Assembly (NCBI GenBank): GCA_033816765.1
Contig: CM066287.1
Location: 1-64,000 of the forward strand
Source of the DNA: Nothopassalora personata
Taxonomy: Eukaryota; Ascomycota; Dothideomycetes; Mycosphaerellales; Mycosphaerellaceae
DNA: 64,000 bases
Reading direction: 5' to 3'
Part shown: positions 38,865 to 50,004 of the stretch, piece after piece
Layout of the letters: each line of letters starts with the position of its first letter
Numbering within the stretch: position 1 is the stretch's first letter
Notes under the pieces: generated by a model
What the model was told of the DNA's origin: nothing
The model's input: the letters and a program-made list of their open reading frames with translations, nothing else
Database searches by the model: none
Made by a program: the position numbers and the translations under genes

Positions 38865-41864
38865 ATGCCGCTCCCCTCACCGGACGCATACGAGCTTGAT
38901 GACGACGCCGACACGCCCTTGGTCAAACGCGAATCCTTCTCCGACGACGACGACGATAGCGTTTCCGGACTCGCAGAGCTCGATCCTCTGCAGAGTAAGC
39001 CGCGGCGATATACGGACGATGCGAGTCAGCCATTGCCCAGTCTCTTCGACGAAACAACGAAAACATTCGCATCGCGGAATGATACCTCCGAGCGGCAAGG
39101 AATATGCTGGATGCCAAGCCGATTCTCCTGCTTCCTCGTACTCCTCTTCTTCGCCACACTCCTCCTCCTCCTCAGCGCCGGCGGTCTGTGGGTCTATAAA
39201 GTAGGTGGGGAATCCGAACATGGCCAGAGCGAAGCATGGTACCCCGCGCCGAAGGGCGGCACAGTCGAGCAGTGGAGGGAGAGCTACGAGAAAGCGGCGA
39301 AGCTGGTAAAGCAGATGACGCTGGTGGAGAAGGTCAATATCACGACAGGAACGGGCTGGCAGATGGGTCCTTGTGTCGGCAACACGGGCCCTGTCGATCG
39401 GCTGCACTTTCCGAGTTTGTGCTTGCAGGATGGACCATTGGGCCTGAGGTTCGTGGACAACGCGAGCTCATTTCCTGCTGGGCTGACAGTGGGTGCGACG
39501 TGGAATAAAGAGCTGATGTACGAACGGGGCAAAGCCCATGGATTTGAGGCGAAGATGAAAGGTATCAATGTCCTGCTGGGGCCATCGATGGGTGCTCTTG
39601 GCCGGCTGCCTGCTGGTGGACGTAACTGGGAAGGCTTCGGATCCGATCCAGTGCTGCAGGCGGTTGGAGCAGCGCAGACGATCAAAGGGATACAGTCGAG
39701 CGGCGTGATTGCGACAGCAAAGCACTTCGTGGGCAACGAGCAGGAACACTTTCGCCAATCCTGGGAGTGGGGTACGCCGAACGCCATCTCGTCAAACATC
39801 GACGACAGAACATTGCACGAACTCTATGCATGGCCGTTCGCCGAGTCGATCCGTGCCGGCGTCGGATCGGTCATGTGCAGCTACAACCAGGTCAACAATT
39901 CCTATGCCTGCCAGAACAGCAAGCTCATGAACGGTATCCTAAAGGATGAACTGGGCTTTCAAGGCTTCATCCAGAGTGATTGGTTGGCACAGCGATCTGG
40001 TGTCGCATCTGCACTGGCTGGCCTTGACATGTCAATGCCAGGTGATGGCCTTCGCTGGCAAGATGGCAAGACCTTGTGGGGTGGCCAGTTCACCAAGGCT
40101 GTACTCAATGGCTCAGTGCCGGCGGGCAGACTAGATGATGCAGTGCTCCGAATCGTGGCTGCTTGGTACCAGCTTGGGCAAGATGATGCTGAAGCATGGC
40201 CCAAGTATACCCTGAGCAGCTCTGCAACTTTCAGCAGCTGGACTGACAACGAAGAGGGCAAGCTACACCCTGGATCACCTGATAGCAATGAGACTGCCAT
40301 CGTTAACAAATTCGTGCCTGTCAGGCAGACGAAGCAAGGTGGTGATCACAACGACCTTGCTCGCAAGATCGCAGCCGAAGGCATCGTCATGGTGAAGAAT
40401 GACGATCATGTGCTGCCGATCACTCCGGCAGGCGGCAACATCCAGAGTATGAGGTACGGCAAGACGTCGGGCGACAAAGTCAAGGTTGGCATCTTTGGTG
40501 AGGATGCGTTCGCCAACCCACGAGGAGCGAATGCCTGCGAAGATCGTGGCTGCAACGAGTACACTCTCGCCAGTGGTTGGGGATCGGGAGCTTCCAACTT
40601 CCCGTACCTGGTGGCACCTTTCGATGCGCTGAACGCGACCTTTGATCACTCAGCGGTGAACATCACAACTCACAGAAAGCAGGCCGCGAAATACGCTGGC
40701 GGCATTGCAGAGGACCAGGACCTCTGCATCGTCTTCGCCAACTCTGATGCAGGCGAAGGCTTCATTAGATGGGGCAAGGTGAAGGGAGACCGCCCTGACT
40801 TGAAGATCCAGAAGCAAGGTGATACTCTGATCGCGGAAGTGGCTGAGAAGTGTGGCAACGCGCAGAAAAGCTCGGGATCAGCTGCGAACACAATCGTTGT
40901 GCTGCACACAGTCGGTCCCATCATGCTTGAGCACTGGATCGATATGCCTGGTGTCAAGGCAGTGCTCATTGCACATCTTCCTGGCCAGGAGTCTGGCAAC
41001 GCGCTGGCGGATGTCATATTCGGCAAGATTAACCCGTCTGGAAAGCTGCCGTACACGATTGCCAAGAACGAGGATGACTATGGCCCGACAAGCAAGATCT
41101 TGACTCTCCCGAACCACGTAGTCCCACAGCAGAACTTTACTGAAGGACTCTATATCGACTACCGATACTTCGACAAGCATGACATCAAGCCACGGTACGC
41201 GTTTGGCCATGGTTTATCGTACACGCATTTTCAACTTTCCTCTGCGGTGGCAAAGACGAATCCCACGAACAGCGAGCTTCCCTCAGCACGTCCTGCGACC
41301 ATTGATCCACCTCTGCTGAACTCGAAAGTGCCTGACGCAAAGAGCGCCGTTTGGCCGAGTGGATTCAGGAAGTTGAAGAAGTACATTTACCCATACATCG
41401 ACGCTGTTTCAGACGGACAGCCGAAAGGCGCGCCTGCGATGCCATACGATCCGAAATCTCCACATGCTCTGTCAGCAGCAGGTGGCGGTGAAGGCGGCAA
41501 CCCAGATCTTTACACCACTCTGGCAACTGTCCAGGCCTCAGTCACCAACACTGGCAGCACCACCGGCGCGGCCGTCATCCAGCTATACATCTCCTACCCG
41601 CCCACAGTCAAAGACCCCGACGGCCAAGTCGTCGACATGCCTATCAAAGTGCTCCGGGCTTTCGAGAAGCTCGAAGTCGGCACTGATAACGATAATAAGA
41701 AAGCACAAGTTGAGTTTAACCTCACCAGGAAGGATCTGAGCTACTGGGACATCAAGCGCCAGAACTGGGTCCTGCCACGAGGCAATTTCACAGCGCACTT
41801 GGGGTTTTCGAGTCGGAGTTTACCAGAGAAAGTGTCGTTCAGCCCGTTCCGAGTCGGACTGTAG
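38865..41864 (+). CDS. bglE: GH3 beta-glucosidase, type II membrane protein (BglE-like)
   Basis: 999 aa from ATG 38865 (context CGACCATGC). A cytoplasmic acidic/Ser N-terminus of about 90 residues precedes a single membrane segment (CFLVLLFFATLLLLLSAGGL), so the catalytic part faces outward or into the secretory lumen. GH3 features: MTLVEKVNITTGTGWQMGPC, LCLQDGPLGLRFVDNASSFP, GRNWEGFGSDP, KHFVGNEQEH, CSYNQVNNSYACQNSKLMNG, and GFIQSDWLAQRSG with the catalytic aspartate in SDW. Then the second alpha/beta domain (HLPGQESGNALADVIFGKIN, PSGKLPYTIAK) and a fibronectin III-like C-terminal domain. This anchored architecture matches the Aspergillus BglE group. The enzyme hydrolyses cellobiose and other beta-glucosides; the in vivo substrate is uncertain. 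Confidence 0.92.
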   Translation: MPLPSPDAYELDDDADTPLVKRESFSDDDDDSVSGLAELDPLQSKPRRYTDDASQPLPSLFDETTKTFASRNDTSERQGICWMPSRFSCFLVLLFFATLLLLLSAGGLWVYKVGGESEHGQSEAWYPAPKGGTVEQWRESYEKAAKLVKQMTLVEKVNITTGTGWQMGPCVGNTGPVDRLHFPSLCLQDGPLGLRFVDNASSFPAGLTVGATWNKELMYERGKAHGFEAKMKGINVLLGPSMGALGRLPAGGRNWEGFGSDPVLQAVGAAQTIKGIQSSGVIATAKHFVGNEQEHFRQSWEWGTPNAISSNIDDRTLHELYAWPFAESIRAGVGSVMCSYNQVNNSYACQNSKLMNGILKDELGFQGFIQSDWLAQRSGVASALAGLDMSMPGDGLRWQDGKTLWGGQFTKAVLNGSVPAGRLDDAVLRIVAAWYQLGQDDAEAWPKYTLSSSATFSSWTDNEEGKLHPGSPDSNETAIVNKFVPVRQTKQGGDHNDLARKIAAEGIVMVKNDDHVLPITPAGGNIQSMRYGKTSGDKVKVGIFGEDAFANPRGANACEDRGCNEYTLASGWGSGASNFPYLVAPFDALNATFDHSAVNITTHRKQAAKYAGGIAEDQDLCIVFANSDAGEGFIRWGKVKGDRPDLKIQKQGDTLIAEVAEKCGNAQKSSGSAANTIVVLHTVGPIMLEHWIDMPGVKAVLIAHLPGQESGNALADVIFGKINPSGKLPYTIAKNEDDYGPTSKILTLPNHVVPQQNFTEGLYIDYRYFDKHDIKPRYAFGHGLSYTHFQLSSAVAKTNPTNSELPSARPATIDPPLLNSKVPDAKSAVWPSGFRKLKKYIYPYIDAVSDGQPKGAPAMPYDPKSPHALSAAGGGEGGNPDLYTTLATVQASVTNTGSTTGAAVIQLYISYPPTVKDPDGQVVDMPIKVLRAFEKLEVGTDNDNKKAQVEFNLTRKDLSYWDIKRQNWVLPRGNFTAHLGFSSRSLPEKVSFSPFRVGL

Positions 41865-43739
41865 GGTGGTTGAAGGATGTTGAGGGGTGCGGATTCGAGG
41901 TTTGAGGAAGTCGCGCAACTGATGATGAGGCAGGAGTTGAGACGGCGGGCTGGGAAGCGTCTGCGAGATGAGATTTGAGGGACGAGAGTATAGTTACACT
42001 AGTGGGAATGCGGTATAGGTTCAACAGGAATGAACTGCTTCTTGGAGGAGCTGCAAGACTGATAGGATCTAGGGTGTCGTGATATATGTATAAGGTATTG
42101 TAGTACCGTCCCTCCCTGGATTTCTAGAGGGGCTTACTGGACGCGTGAGCTTTACCGTCGGACCTCGGCCGGTTTAAAGTAGACAGTGTATTACATGTGT
42201 CTATCTAAGACTGTATATGCTTGAAAAGAACAGGTGTAAGTGAATGACTAATATGGTCACGTGACAGGTCAGCAGTGAATGAATCTTCAAGATTTGAGCC
42301 TCATTGAAAGCCTGATTGCACTGGATCGTGACATATTGCATGTGTCTATTTAATACTGAAGGTTGCTGTAGATGAAAAGGCTGTGGATGACTAATCAAAG
42401 CCACCTGTCATTTAACAGTTGATGCCTAAGGTTTGATGGGCTGAAGCCCAATTGCACCTAGATCGTGAGACATGATTGCACGTTTGGATCATTCATGCCC
42501 ACCGTATTCGCCGCACTTCTCCTCTCCATTCCACTTCTTCGCCTCCTCGTCTCCTTCCACCCTCCACCCTAGATCCACGGGTTGTTCGCCGCAAACCTCG
42601 CCACCACCACTTCAATACACGGTCAAAAGCTCCTCGCATGCGAAACACTTCCGTCACGACGGATGGAATGCACCTTGACCTCCATTACACTCATACAGAG
42701 AAATCCCAACACGTAGAGGAGACCGAGAGTTGAAGGTTCCGTGGCAAAGCGCGAGCCTGTGCTTGGAGGACGGAGGCGGAGATTATGAGGAGCAGCACAT
42801 CGTAGCGTTGCGTTTGAAAAACGTGGTAGGAGGAGTTGGATGTAATCGCGAAGACACAGAGGGGTGGGGAGACGGAACACGTTGTCGACACAGTCTAGTA
42901 GAGCGGGACGGGGCGGAAATCGAGGGGAGTAGCCAGGACGACTGCGAGGTATGTCGCGGCGAGGTCGTACGAGACGGGTCATTTCGATTACCCGACAAAT
43001 CCAGGGGACGTGGTTCATCATTTCTCTGTAGAAGAGGAGGAGCTCAATGCTCTGTAGCCAGCAGTACTTCGTGACCCGAACACGAGTTGTGAGAGTCAGA
43101 AGACTGCCCGTCCTCGCCGTGGATGCAGATGTGCCATGGGCGGGACTGATGGCGGTGCCCCAGCGCAGGAACCAGGGCGTCACAGATTGTGCGGGCGAGG
43201 AGGACAGTAATGGAGGAGGGGACCATGTAGGCATCGTTGCGTTTAGGCAGCGGGCCTGGAGGCAGTGAGTTGGCGAAACGGGCTAGGAGAATGGCCAGGG
43301 CGAACGAGAAGCAGATCTAGCTGGCGAGGAAGCCGTCGGTTGGGGAAATGGTGTAGGAGGTGGTCGGCATCGCGTGTGCGTCTTAAGGGATCGCGAAGCC
43401 GTCATTGGCGTTCTAGTGTATTGTTCCGATTCATGTGGACGGAGAAACTGTAAGAATCCCATTCCTGGCAACGTGGAAACGGTGGACATTTCGGTTCAGC
43501 CCTCGGTGTCACGAACGCGTGGAACCTAGAGCTTGGTGTGCATCATTGGGGGTCTTGGCTTGCTGCAGATTCGGTACCGGATCTGTGACTCTGTCTACTG
43601 TCCTTGGCCTTCCTTCCTCCATCTCATCATGAATAGATGGGCGATTATGATACTTAGGTTATTGATGTCGTCTCGCAATCCGTCGCGTGGTCCGTGGCGT
43701 CGGCGGTGTCAGCGGCGTTTGCGGCAGTGGACCTTCACC
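41865..43739. other. Intergenic with tandem repeat
   Basis: 1.9 kb between the GH3 stop and the 3' end of the next minus-strand gene. Only overlapping unsupported frames plus the two-copy repeat listed separately. Confidence 0.5.
42191..42475. repeat. Two-copy degenerate 140-145 bp tandem repeat
   Basis: Copy A 42191-42335 and copy B 42336-42475 share the start TTRCATGTGTCTATYTAA, internal ATGACTAAT and the end ATTGCACYNGATCGTGA. A third start (TTGCACG) follows at 42476. Copy A contains the 10-bp palindrome GTCACGTGAC (42256-42265), lost in copy B. Function unknown. Confidence 0.65.
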
Positions 43740-44736
43740 TTACATTGCTATCTCTTCCTCAACGACTGGACTGTGATATCCAGGATATTGCTGCCTTTTT
43801 ACATTGCGTCGCATGGTTCGTGGCGTCAATGGAATGAATGAGTCTTCACCCTTTTCTTCCATCTCTTCCTGAACAATCGGACTATGATATGCAGGGAACT
43901 GTTGCCGTCTTGTATTTTGTCGCATCGTTCGTGAGGTCATCAATGGACTTCGTGGTGCCAAAGAACTGCGTAGCGTCGTCTGTGACGGCAGTGGAGTCTT
44001 CGGGATCGCTCGCGGGGTCGGCGAGACTTGCGGTGTCCATGGACTCCATGGAGTTCGTCGAGCAGGGGGGACTCGCGTATACAGTAGAACTCGTAGACTC
44101 GGCGGACTTCTCGTAGTCAGAGGACTCCTTGGACCTCGCGCAGGCAACGGACTCCCCCTTGCACCCATCGCCCTCGACGTCAACGGCGTGTCCGGCAACG
44201 GAACAGGGCTCTGCCAAGCCTCAGTAAGCACATCCCAAAACCAGTTCACACTCTCCATGATCCCCTGAGCAGAAGACCTCGCCAGCCGCGCCGCCTTTCC
44301 CCCAGCAAGAGTGACACCATACTGATTCACGGCCACTTGAGTCACCACGAGCAGCAAAACTGGGGACAAGATCAACAGAGTATCAAGCGTCGCACTGCCA
44401 GTAATACTGAGAAGTTTCGCGACCCATGTGCAAAGTCCTGTCCACTGCTGTGTGTATCAGCCGACTCTGGCCTTCGCCCACATGGGAGATGTGGTTGATA
44501 CCCACCGCCAAAGACGCCTTGATTCCCCAGCTAGCCCATTGCGCCAGCAGCTCGAAGTCACTTTTCGGCGCAAAATCGTCTTCGTCGTATTGTTGGCAAG
44601 TGTGTCCAGCCCAGACCCTGCGCCCGTCCGAATCGCGTTCGTAGATCCTCATGTTTCCTTGACCGTTGTTGTGATGCAGCTGTAGCACACGGATGCTTTT
44701 TGCTCGCGAAAAGATGGTCGACAGGCAGATGCACAT
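43740..44736 (-). CDS. Hypothetical membrane protein with C-terminal 25-residue repeat
   Basis: About 312 aa if exons 44736-44506 and 44447-43740 are joined across a proposed 58-nt intron (GTGGGT donor, GGCTGATAC branch, ACACAG acceptor). The join links WASWGIKASLA to QWTGLCTWVAKLL, preceding a membrane segment (LDTLLILSPVLLLVVTQVAV). The C-terminal half is basic and Pro/Ser/Thr-rich and ends with two near-identical units: SRTMRQNTRRQQFPAYHSPI followed by VQEEM, and PRTMRRNVKRQQYPGYHSPV followed by VEEEI. Family not recognised. The intron is inferred from consensus; the GTGGGT donor is weaker than others in the window. Confidence 0.5.
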
Positions 44737-45560
44737 ATCAGATGCGAGAACGGGCCCTGCGCTTCGCCTTTATTGCTAGAGCTTTGGCAATGAGGATTGA
44801 AGCTTTTTCTTTGTTCACTCCTAACCAGGCGCCCGAATTGATCAGGACTGCAGAACAAAGGATTGCCGGCCAGGTCAGTGCTGTAGGCCGGTGATCGCAA
44901 CTCGTGAGGCTTACGCTCCATCACACGCCATTTCTGTACAGAGTAGTGTACATAGCTTTCTTCAATAATTCTGCTTCACCAACAATCGATACTCACTCAG
45001 CAACCCTCTTCGCAAATCCCACTTTGTTCTGGACCAGGTTGCGAAGTGGTATGATCGGAAACAACACCATGAATGCAGACCGACAGCCTGAGTCTGAGTT
45101 GGTGGTGGTGTGCGGCTGTATCTGCTGCCGAGTTAGTTTCGGTTGCTTCGTCGTGAATGCTGCCTGTCATTGCTGCCATACCGATTCGGAAAGGAGGGTC
45201 ACGAACACGTCTGTTTCTGCGGTACCAGCTGACTTGAACAAGCGCATGTCGCACGGGGAAAAGGAATGATGGAAGGGGACTGAGAAAAGATAAAGCAACA
45301 CTCAATTCGTCAGTAGTATTAACAAACCCATCCCAACTCCAGAGTTAGCAAACCCCAAGAGCACTTTTGCCTCTTTCCTGTGTCCGTCCGATCTGATCGA
45401 CTTCGCAACGCCCCAAAGCAGTCAGTCCTGAGTAATAATTATCCCCATGTCCTGTGGCTGTAAGGTCGTGCCCATTCCGTTATGCTCGCTTGGCCCTCGA
45501 GGCGACACATATTGTACATGTTTCCCTCTCTTCCTTTCCCTGTTCTCTTTCGTGCGCCGT
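44737..45560. other. Intergenic, nothing recognised
   Basis: Spans the 5' side of the hypothetical membrane gene and the 3' side of the GH76 gene. No supported feature. Confidence 0.45.
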
Positions 45561-46969
45561 CTATGCGACCATCCACCACGCACCACCAACGAGGCCAACC
45601 AACACCAGCGCAGTCAAGATACCTGCGCCGGCACGGTCACCGGTGGTGATGGCTGCCGGCGGTGCGATACTCCTGTCTCCGCCCGTCCCACCGGATGGGT
45701 CACCCCTGGATGTGCCTCCGGTTTCGTTGCCGAGTGGTCCGGCCACGGCATCGATCAAGTTCGACTGGAACACCTCGAGCGCGTTCATCTGCTGTCCGAC
45801 GCCGAATGTGTTGTCCCAGCTGCCTTGAGTCCACTTGGTACCGCAAGCGTTGCCACTATTGTCGATCGGCGAGTTTCCGGTGCAAGTCTTGGCGGCAGCG
45901 GCCGCGGACTGCTGAATCAGTGGCATGATGATGTCGTGTGTCCATGGCACGACCTTGGTAGTGGCGGCCATCCAGCGCGACAGATATGCCTTGAACGATT
46001 GCTGATCGATGTTGCAATTCGAGGAGGGTTCGCAGGCGACTTCGTACATGACATTGTCCTTGAAGAAGTTGCGCGTGGTGGAATCAAGAAGACCTCGCAA
46101 GCGCGTCTCCCAGGTCGCTCGCTCGGCATCTTCGGTCTGCGGGTTGTCAGCATGGGGGATTTGGGGTCGAATGCGGCTGTGCTCACCTTGTTCCACATGA
46201 TGGCCGCACCGTACAAGAAGACACCGGCGTTGTATGACCACTGGATGTGGTTGAATTCGGAGCAGTTCAACGTGTCGTCGGACCCGTCGAAGATCTGGTA
46301 CGTCGAACTCATCAGACCGACGGTTGTGACCCAGTCCCACATCTGATTCGCATACGTGTAGTACGTCGTGTTGCCCGTATACGCGCCGAGCCGAGCGGCG
46401 AGGTTGAAATAGCAGCCGTTGGAGATGGAGTTCTTGTAGTTGTAGCCGTTGTTGAAGGTAAAGATCTGCCACTTCAGACCGCCTCCACACGAGGTGTTAT
46501 CCCATCGGAGCGCCTGCGAGTTGAAGACGGCCTGCGCCAGGGCGAGCCATTGCGGTTCGTCGTCGGGCGGGTTGGGATAGTTGACTTCAGCGGCGGACAT
46601 GGCCGCCATGCCCCAGAAGGCCTGATCGTCGTTGCCCAGCGACTTGGACTGGTTGGGCGGCATGTAGTTGGCATCGGGTCCGACCTGGAACAGCAGCGCC
46701 TGGGTTGTGATGTCGTTGAAGGTGGTGTCGCCCGTGTAGTACCAATAGTCGACCAAGGCGCCAAACATGGCGCCCGCCTCCCACCAGTAATATGGATCTC
46801 CCAGCAGACCAGGGATGTAGCCCGCCTTGTTTCCGTTGTAGTATTTGACCATTCCCTCCGCGGCCGTCTTGGCCGCCTGCTTGATCGAGTCGGGCGATTG
46901 GAGGTCGAGCGTGATGGCGGCGTGGGCGCTGCCAGCCAGCCCGGCGCCGAGGAGCGTCGAGGGTTTCAT
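45561..46969 (-). CDS. DCW1: GPI-anchored mannan endo-1,6-alpha-mannosidase, GH76 (Dcw1/Dfg5)
   Basis: 452 aa from exons 46969-46187 and 46136-45561, separated by a 50-nt intron (GTGAGC donor, TGCTGACAAC branch, CCCGCAG acceptor) that joins AIMWNK to TEDAERATW. Dcw1/Dfg5 proteins act at the plasma membrane and wall, trimming the GPI mannan core so that GPI proteins are cross-linked to glucan. Seen: signal peptide [17 protein letters not shown]; a (alpha/alpha)6 GH76 domain with [38 protein letters not shown] (catalytic Asp pair in NDDQ), [20 protein letters not shown] and [18 protein letters not shown]; and a C-terminal GPI signal ([20 protein letters not shown]). Full length. Confidence 0.95.
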
Positions 46970-47827
46970 GGTGATGGTGTGGTTATCGCGTCGAGATTCG
47001 TGTATTGGATGGAGTGAGGGAGGCCGCGGTGGCCAGCGCGACGGTGCGCTCGTGCGGTGTGGTGAAGCCGCGGGAAGGGTGGCGCAGCGCCGTCAGGAGC
47101 GTTTCAGCGCAAACAAACGGGCGGAGCAGACAGACAGACGGCAGGTGCGAGCGCGGCGGGGTCGTCGCCGGTGGTGTCGGTGAGCGAGCGGGTGACGGTG
47201 CAACGAGCGTGACAGTGTCGCACTGCAGTGTTGTTGTGTGTGCGTGTGTGTGTGAGAGGGGGGCGGGGAGAGAGAGAGAGGGTGGAGACCAAGGAGAATG
47301 TCTTCGTGTAGCTGGCTTACCTGTGCTCTTCGTCTTCGTCAGTGCCAAGTGCTTCCAAGAAGGTTGATCGGGAGGAAACGTGATCAATGCGGCAATGTAC
47401 ACTTTGTACCGTCGGCAGGCATCTCCAGGCTCCTCCGCGTACAGACATAGTGCCAGATGGCGGTGCAAGGGTGCTCTTCACCAAGCCCACTGCGACATTC
47501 CATACCATCGGTTCAAGAAGAATGGGCCAGGAGGACAGTGAGATATCACAGATATGTACGGAGGAGGTAGAACTACCACGCTTCGGGACGCTGACCGGGG
47601 CGCCAGGATGACGCGGCCCACCACTACGGCGACCAGCTACCGGGCGTTGCACGCTGCAAGACAATTGACATATGACAGACGAGGAATCGTTTCAATGCAT
47701 TGCGAAGGACGACTTCGATAACGGAATTGTCGCTCAGTGCTGCCCGGATGCAGCCTCGGAACGATTTGCCACGCTGCACACGCAGGCTCCTGCTGCTTCA
47801 GATCGCGCCCCTACTGTCTCAATCGTG
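46970..47827. other. Intergenic with GT/GA microsatellites
   Basis: GT-rich and GA-rich simple repeats at about 47,230-47,282 lie in the GH76 upstream region. No gene supported between GH76 and the 3' end of RID. Confidence 0.6.
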
Positions 47828-50004
47828 TCAATCGAGCTCTATATACTCCGGCTGCCAACCAGCCACGACCTTGTCAAACTCCCTCATACTCTCAATGATC
47901 TCCTCGAAGATCGTCTTGCCAACCATACTCGGCACAGCATTTCCAATCTGTCTGCGGATGACGCCCATCGCTCTGCTAATAGCGAACTTGTGGTGCGCCG
48001 GGAAGCCAGCGAGGCAGGCCAGCTCACGCATCGTGAAGCTGCGTTCGCCACTTGGATGAAGATCGCCTTCGCCACCACCTGTAGTGATGCACTGGCGCAG
48101 TGGGCGGTTTGGGTTGTACGGGGCTCCGCTGCGGTTGCCAAACTTGCGCATGTGTAGATCGTGGGAGTCCATACCGGGTCGCATCAAGTTCAGCCGGTCT
48201 GCGATGGTCACTGGGCGTTGCAGACCTGGTTCGTGGCCGTGGGTGGGCTTGGGGAACGGCGGGAGGGGTTCGCCGGGGCTGTGAGGCGGTCAGTATGATG
48301 AAGCCAGTGGGCTTGGGGAATGACTTACCAAGATGCGATGATGAACAGTCTCTTTCGGGGCTGCACGTTGCCGTAGCGGTCGCACTGAATGACCCTCCAT
48401 CGAGCATTATACTGCATCGCGGTCAGCTGCTCGATGAGAGCAGCGAAGGAGTCGGGATGGCGGGTGAACAGGCCCTCCGTTTGCTCAAAAGTTACCACTC
48501 GAGGGCGGGTCAGCTTCAGGATGGGAGCGACGGAGTAACCAGCGGCCTCGTTAGCATCATCGTTCGGACATGTACTGACTTGGCGAATGTGGGCTGCGCT
48601 GTAAGTCTGACACGGAAAACTTATATGTAGCACAGCCACACGCATCCACGGCGCAGCTTCGACACTCGTGCAAAAGCTGAAGATGTCCTGCTCCAAAACT
48701 CTTGCCCCGGGAAAGTTCAGACGGAGGGTTCGGCAGGCATCTGCCCAGTGATCTAGCAAGAATGTGACTCGGAGTCCAGCGAGTTGGGCGCCTCGACTCA
48801 TTCCGCCAGCACCTGCGAAGATATCGCCGAAGCTGTATTCCACCTCGTCCGAGACCGGTGAAAGGCTGTCATGGCGTCCGCGTGAAGAGCTACTCTTTGC
48901 CTTGATGACTGTGGTGTGTCTGGTAATGGTAGAGACACTCTCACTACGCTCCATGAGCTTGCCATCTCGGTTGAAGCGCTTCTTGATGTCCCGCAAGATC
49001 TCATCTTGTTCCTCCACTGTTGTCACTTCTCCATCAGAATCATCGGGAATGTCAATTGGTTCTTGACTACGCTTCCTCTTGTTGCTGTACTCCGGCTCAT
49101 CAAGAGTCAAATCAACGAAGTCGGAAGTTGGTCTCTCCATCTTTACAGACTTGGAGGAAGAATGCCGGTGCTTGGCCGCAGCCGTCTGCGCGGCAGTAAC
49201 GGCCCGCGGATTGAGGACCGAGTCCTTTTCCAGCCAACGAGCCCATCTAGCGACGTCAGGGACGCTCCTGCCAGGATCGGCTTCAGCTTCAGTGAGCTGC
49301 ATGGCAGCGCCGGCTTTGACACGGTGGTTGCGAAGACTGAACAGCTCGAGACGCTTCCAGCGAACCACCAGCTCTGCTTGTTCTTCAACCTCCACCTCAC
49401 TGTTGTAGAATCGCCCGCTATGATGAAAACTGAGAGCTGGAAACGCCATGTTGGTGAAGATGATTTGCCGGATTTGAATGATGGCGGATATCGGGTGGTC
49501 AACCAGATACTCGTCAAGTGGCGGATTGCCTGCCTCGTCCATGTCGTCCGGGGCTTGTACGATAACACACAGCTCATTGAGGTTGCGCTTGAAATACTTG
49601 TTGACGCCATCTGTGCGTCTGAGGAGGATGCCTCTGATCATGACCTCGCGAGTAAAGGTGTGTTTCATGATCAGCTTAATGCGGAGGAAGTCGCCATCCT
49701 GCAGTTCGACAGAGTCTCCTGCGTGAATAACAACGCCGATATCTGTCGTGGCGGAGTTTGTCTTTTGGTAGCCTGGCGGAACAACCGAGGATGGAGCTAC
49801 GTTACGGGATTTGGTCTGGTACCGCTTGATTTCACCTGGAGTCAGCTCTCTGCCGGAGTCGTCGTCGTCGGCTGAGAGATCGATTGTGTCTGGCACATCG
49901 TCGAGGTTGATGGCCCCGAAGCGGATCTGGAGATCGTCGTCCTCTATGAGGTCGATGGACTCGAGTGGCTTGCTGGCAGAGCCGGCAAAGTGATACTTTG
50001 TCAT
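47828..50004 (-). CDS. rid: RID-type cytosine-5 DNA methyltransferase
   Basis: 708 aa from exons 50004-48329 and 48278-47828, joined over a 50-nt intron (GTAAGT...CTCACAG), giving FIIASCPGEPLPPF. RID/Masc1 proteins are fungal methyltransferase homologues required for repeat-induced point mutation (Neurospora) or MIP (Ascobolus). N-terminal acidic region, then a BAH-like segment near residues 90-190 (IHAGDSVELQDGDFLRIKLI). Methyltransferase motifs: I, GDIFAGAGGMSRGAQLAGLR; IV, ISFPCQTYSAAHIRQ with the catalytic Cys; VI, TFEQTEGLF, where EQT replaces the usual ENV as in RID/Masc1; VIII-like QPRKRLFII; IX-X, LACLAGFPAHHKF and IGNAVPSMVG. All motifs are intact, so the gene is probably functional. 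Confidence 0.9.

Noticed and set aside
46247..47017. 256-codon plus-strand frame
   Set aside because: Complement of the GH76 coding sequence, which has full family motifs on the minus strand.
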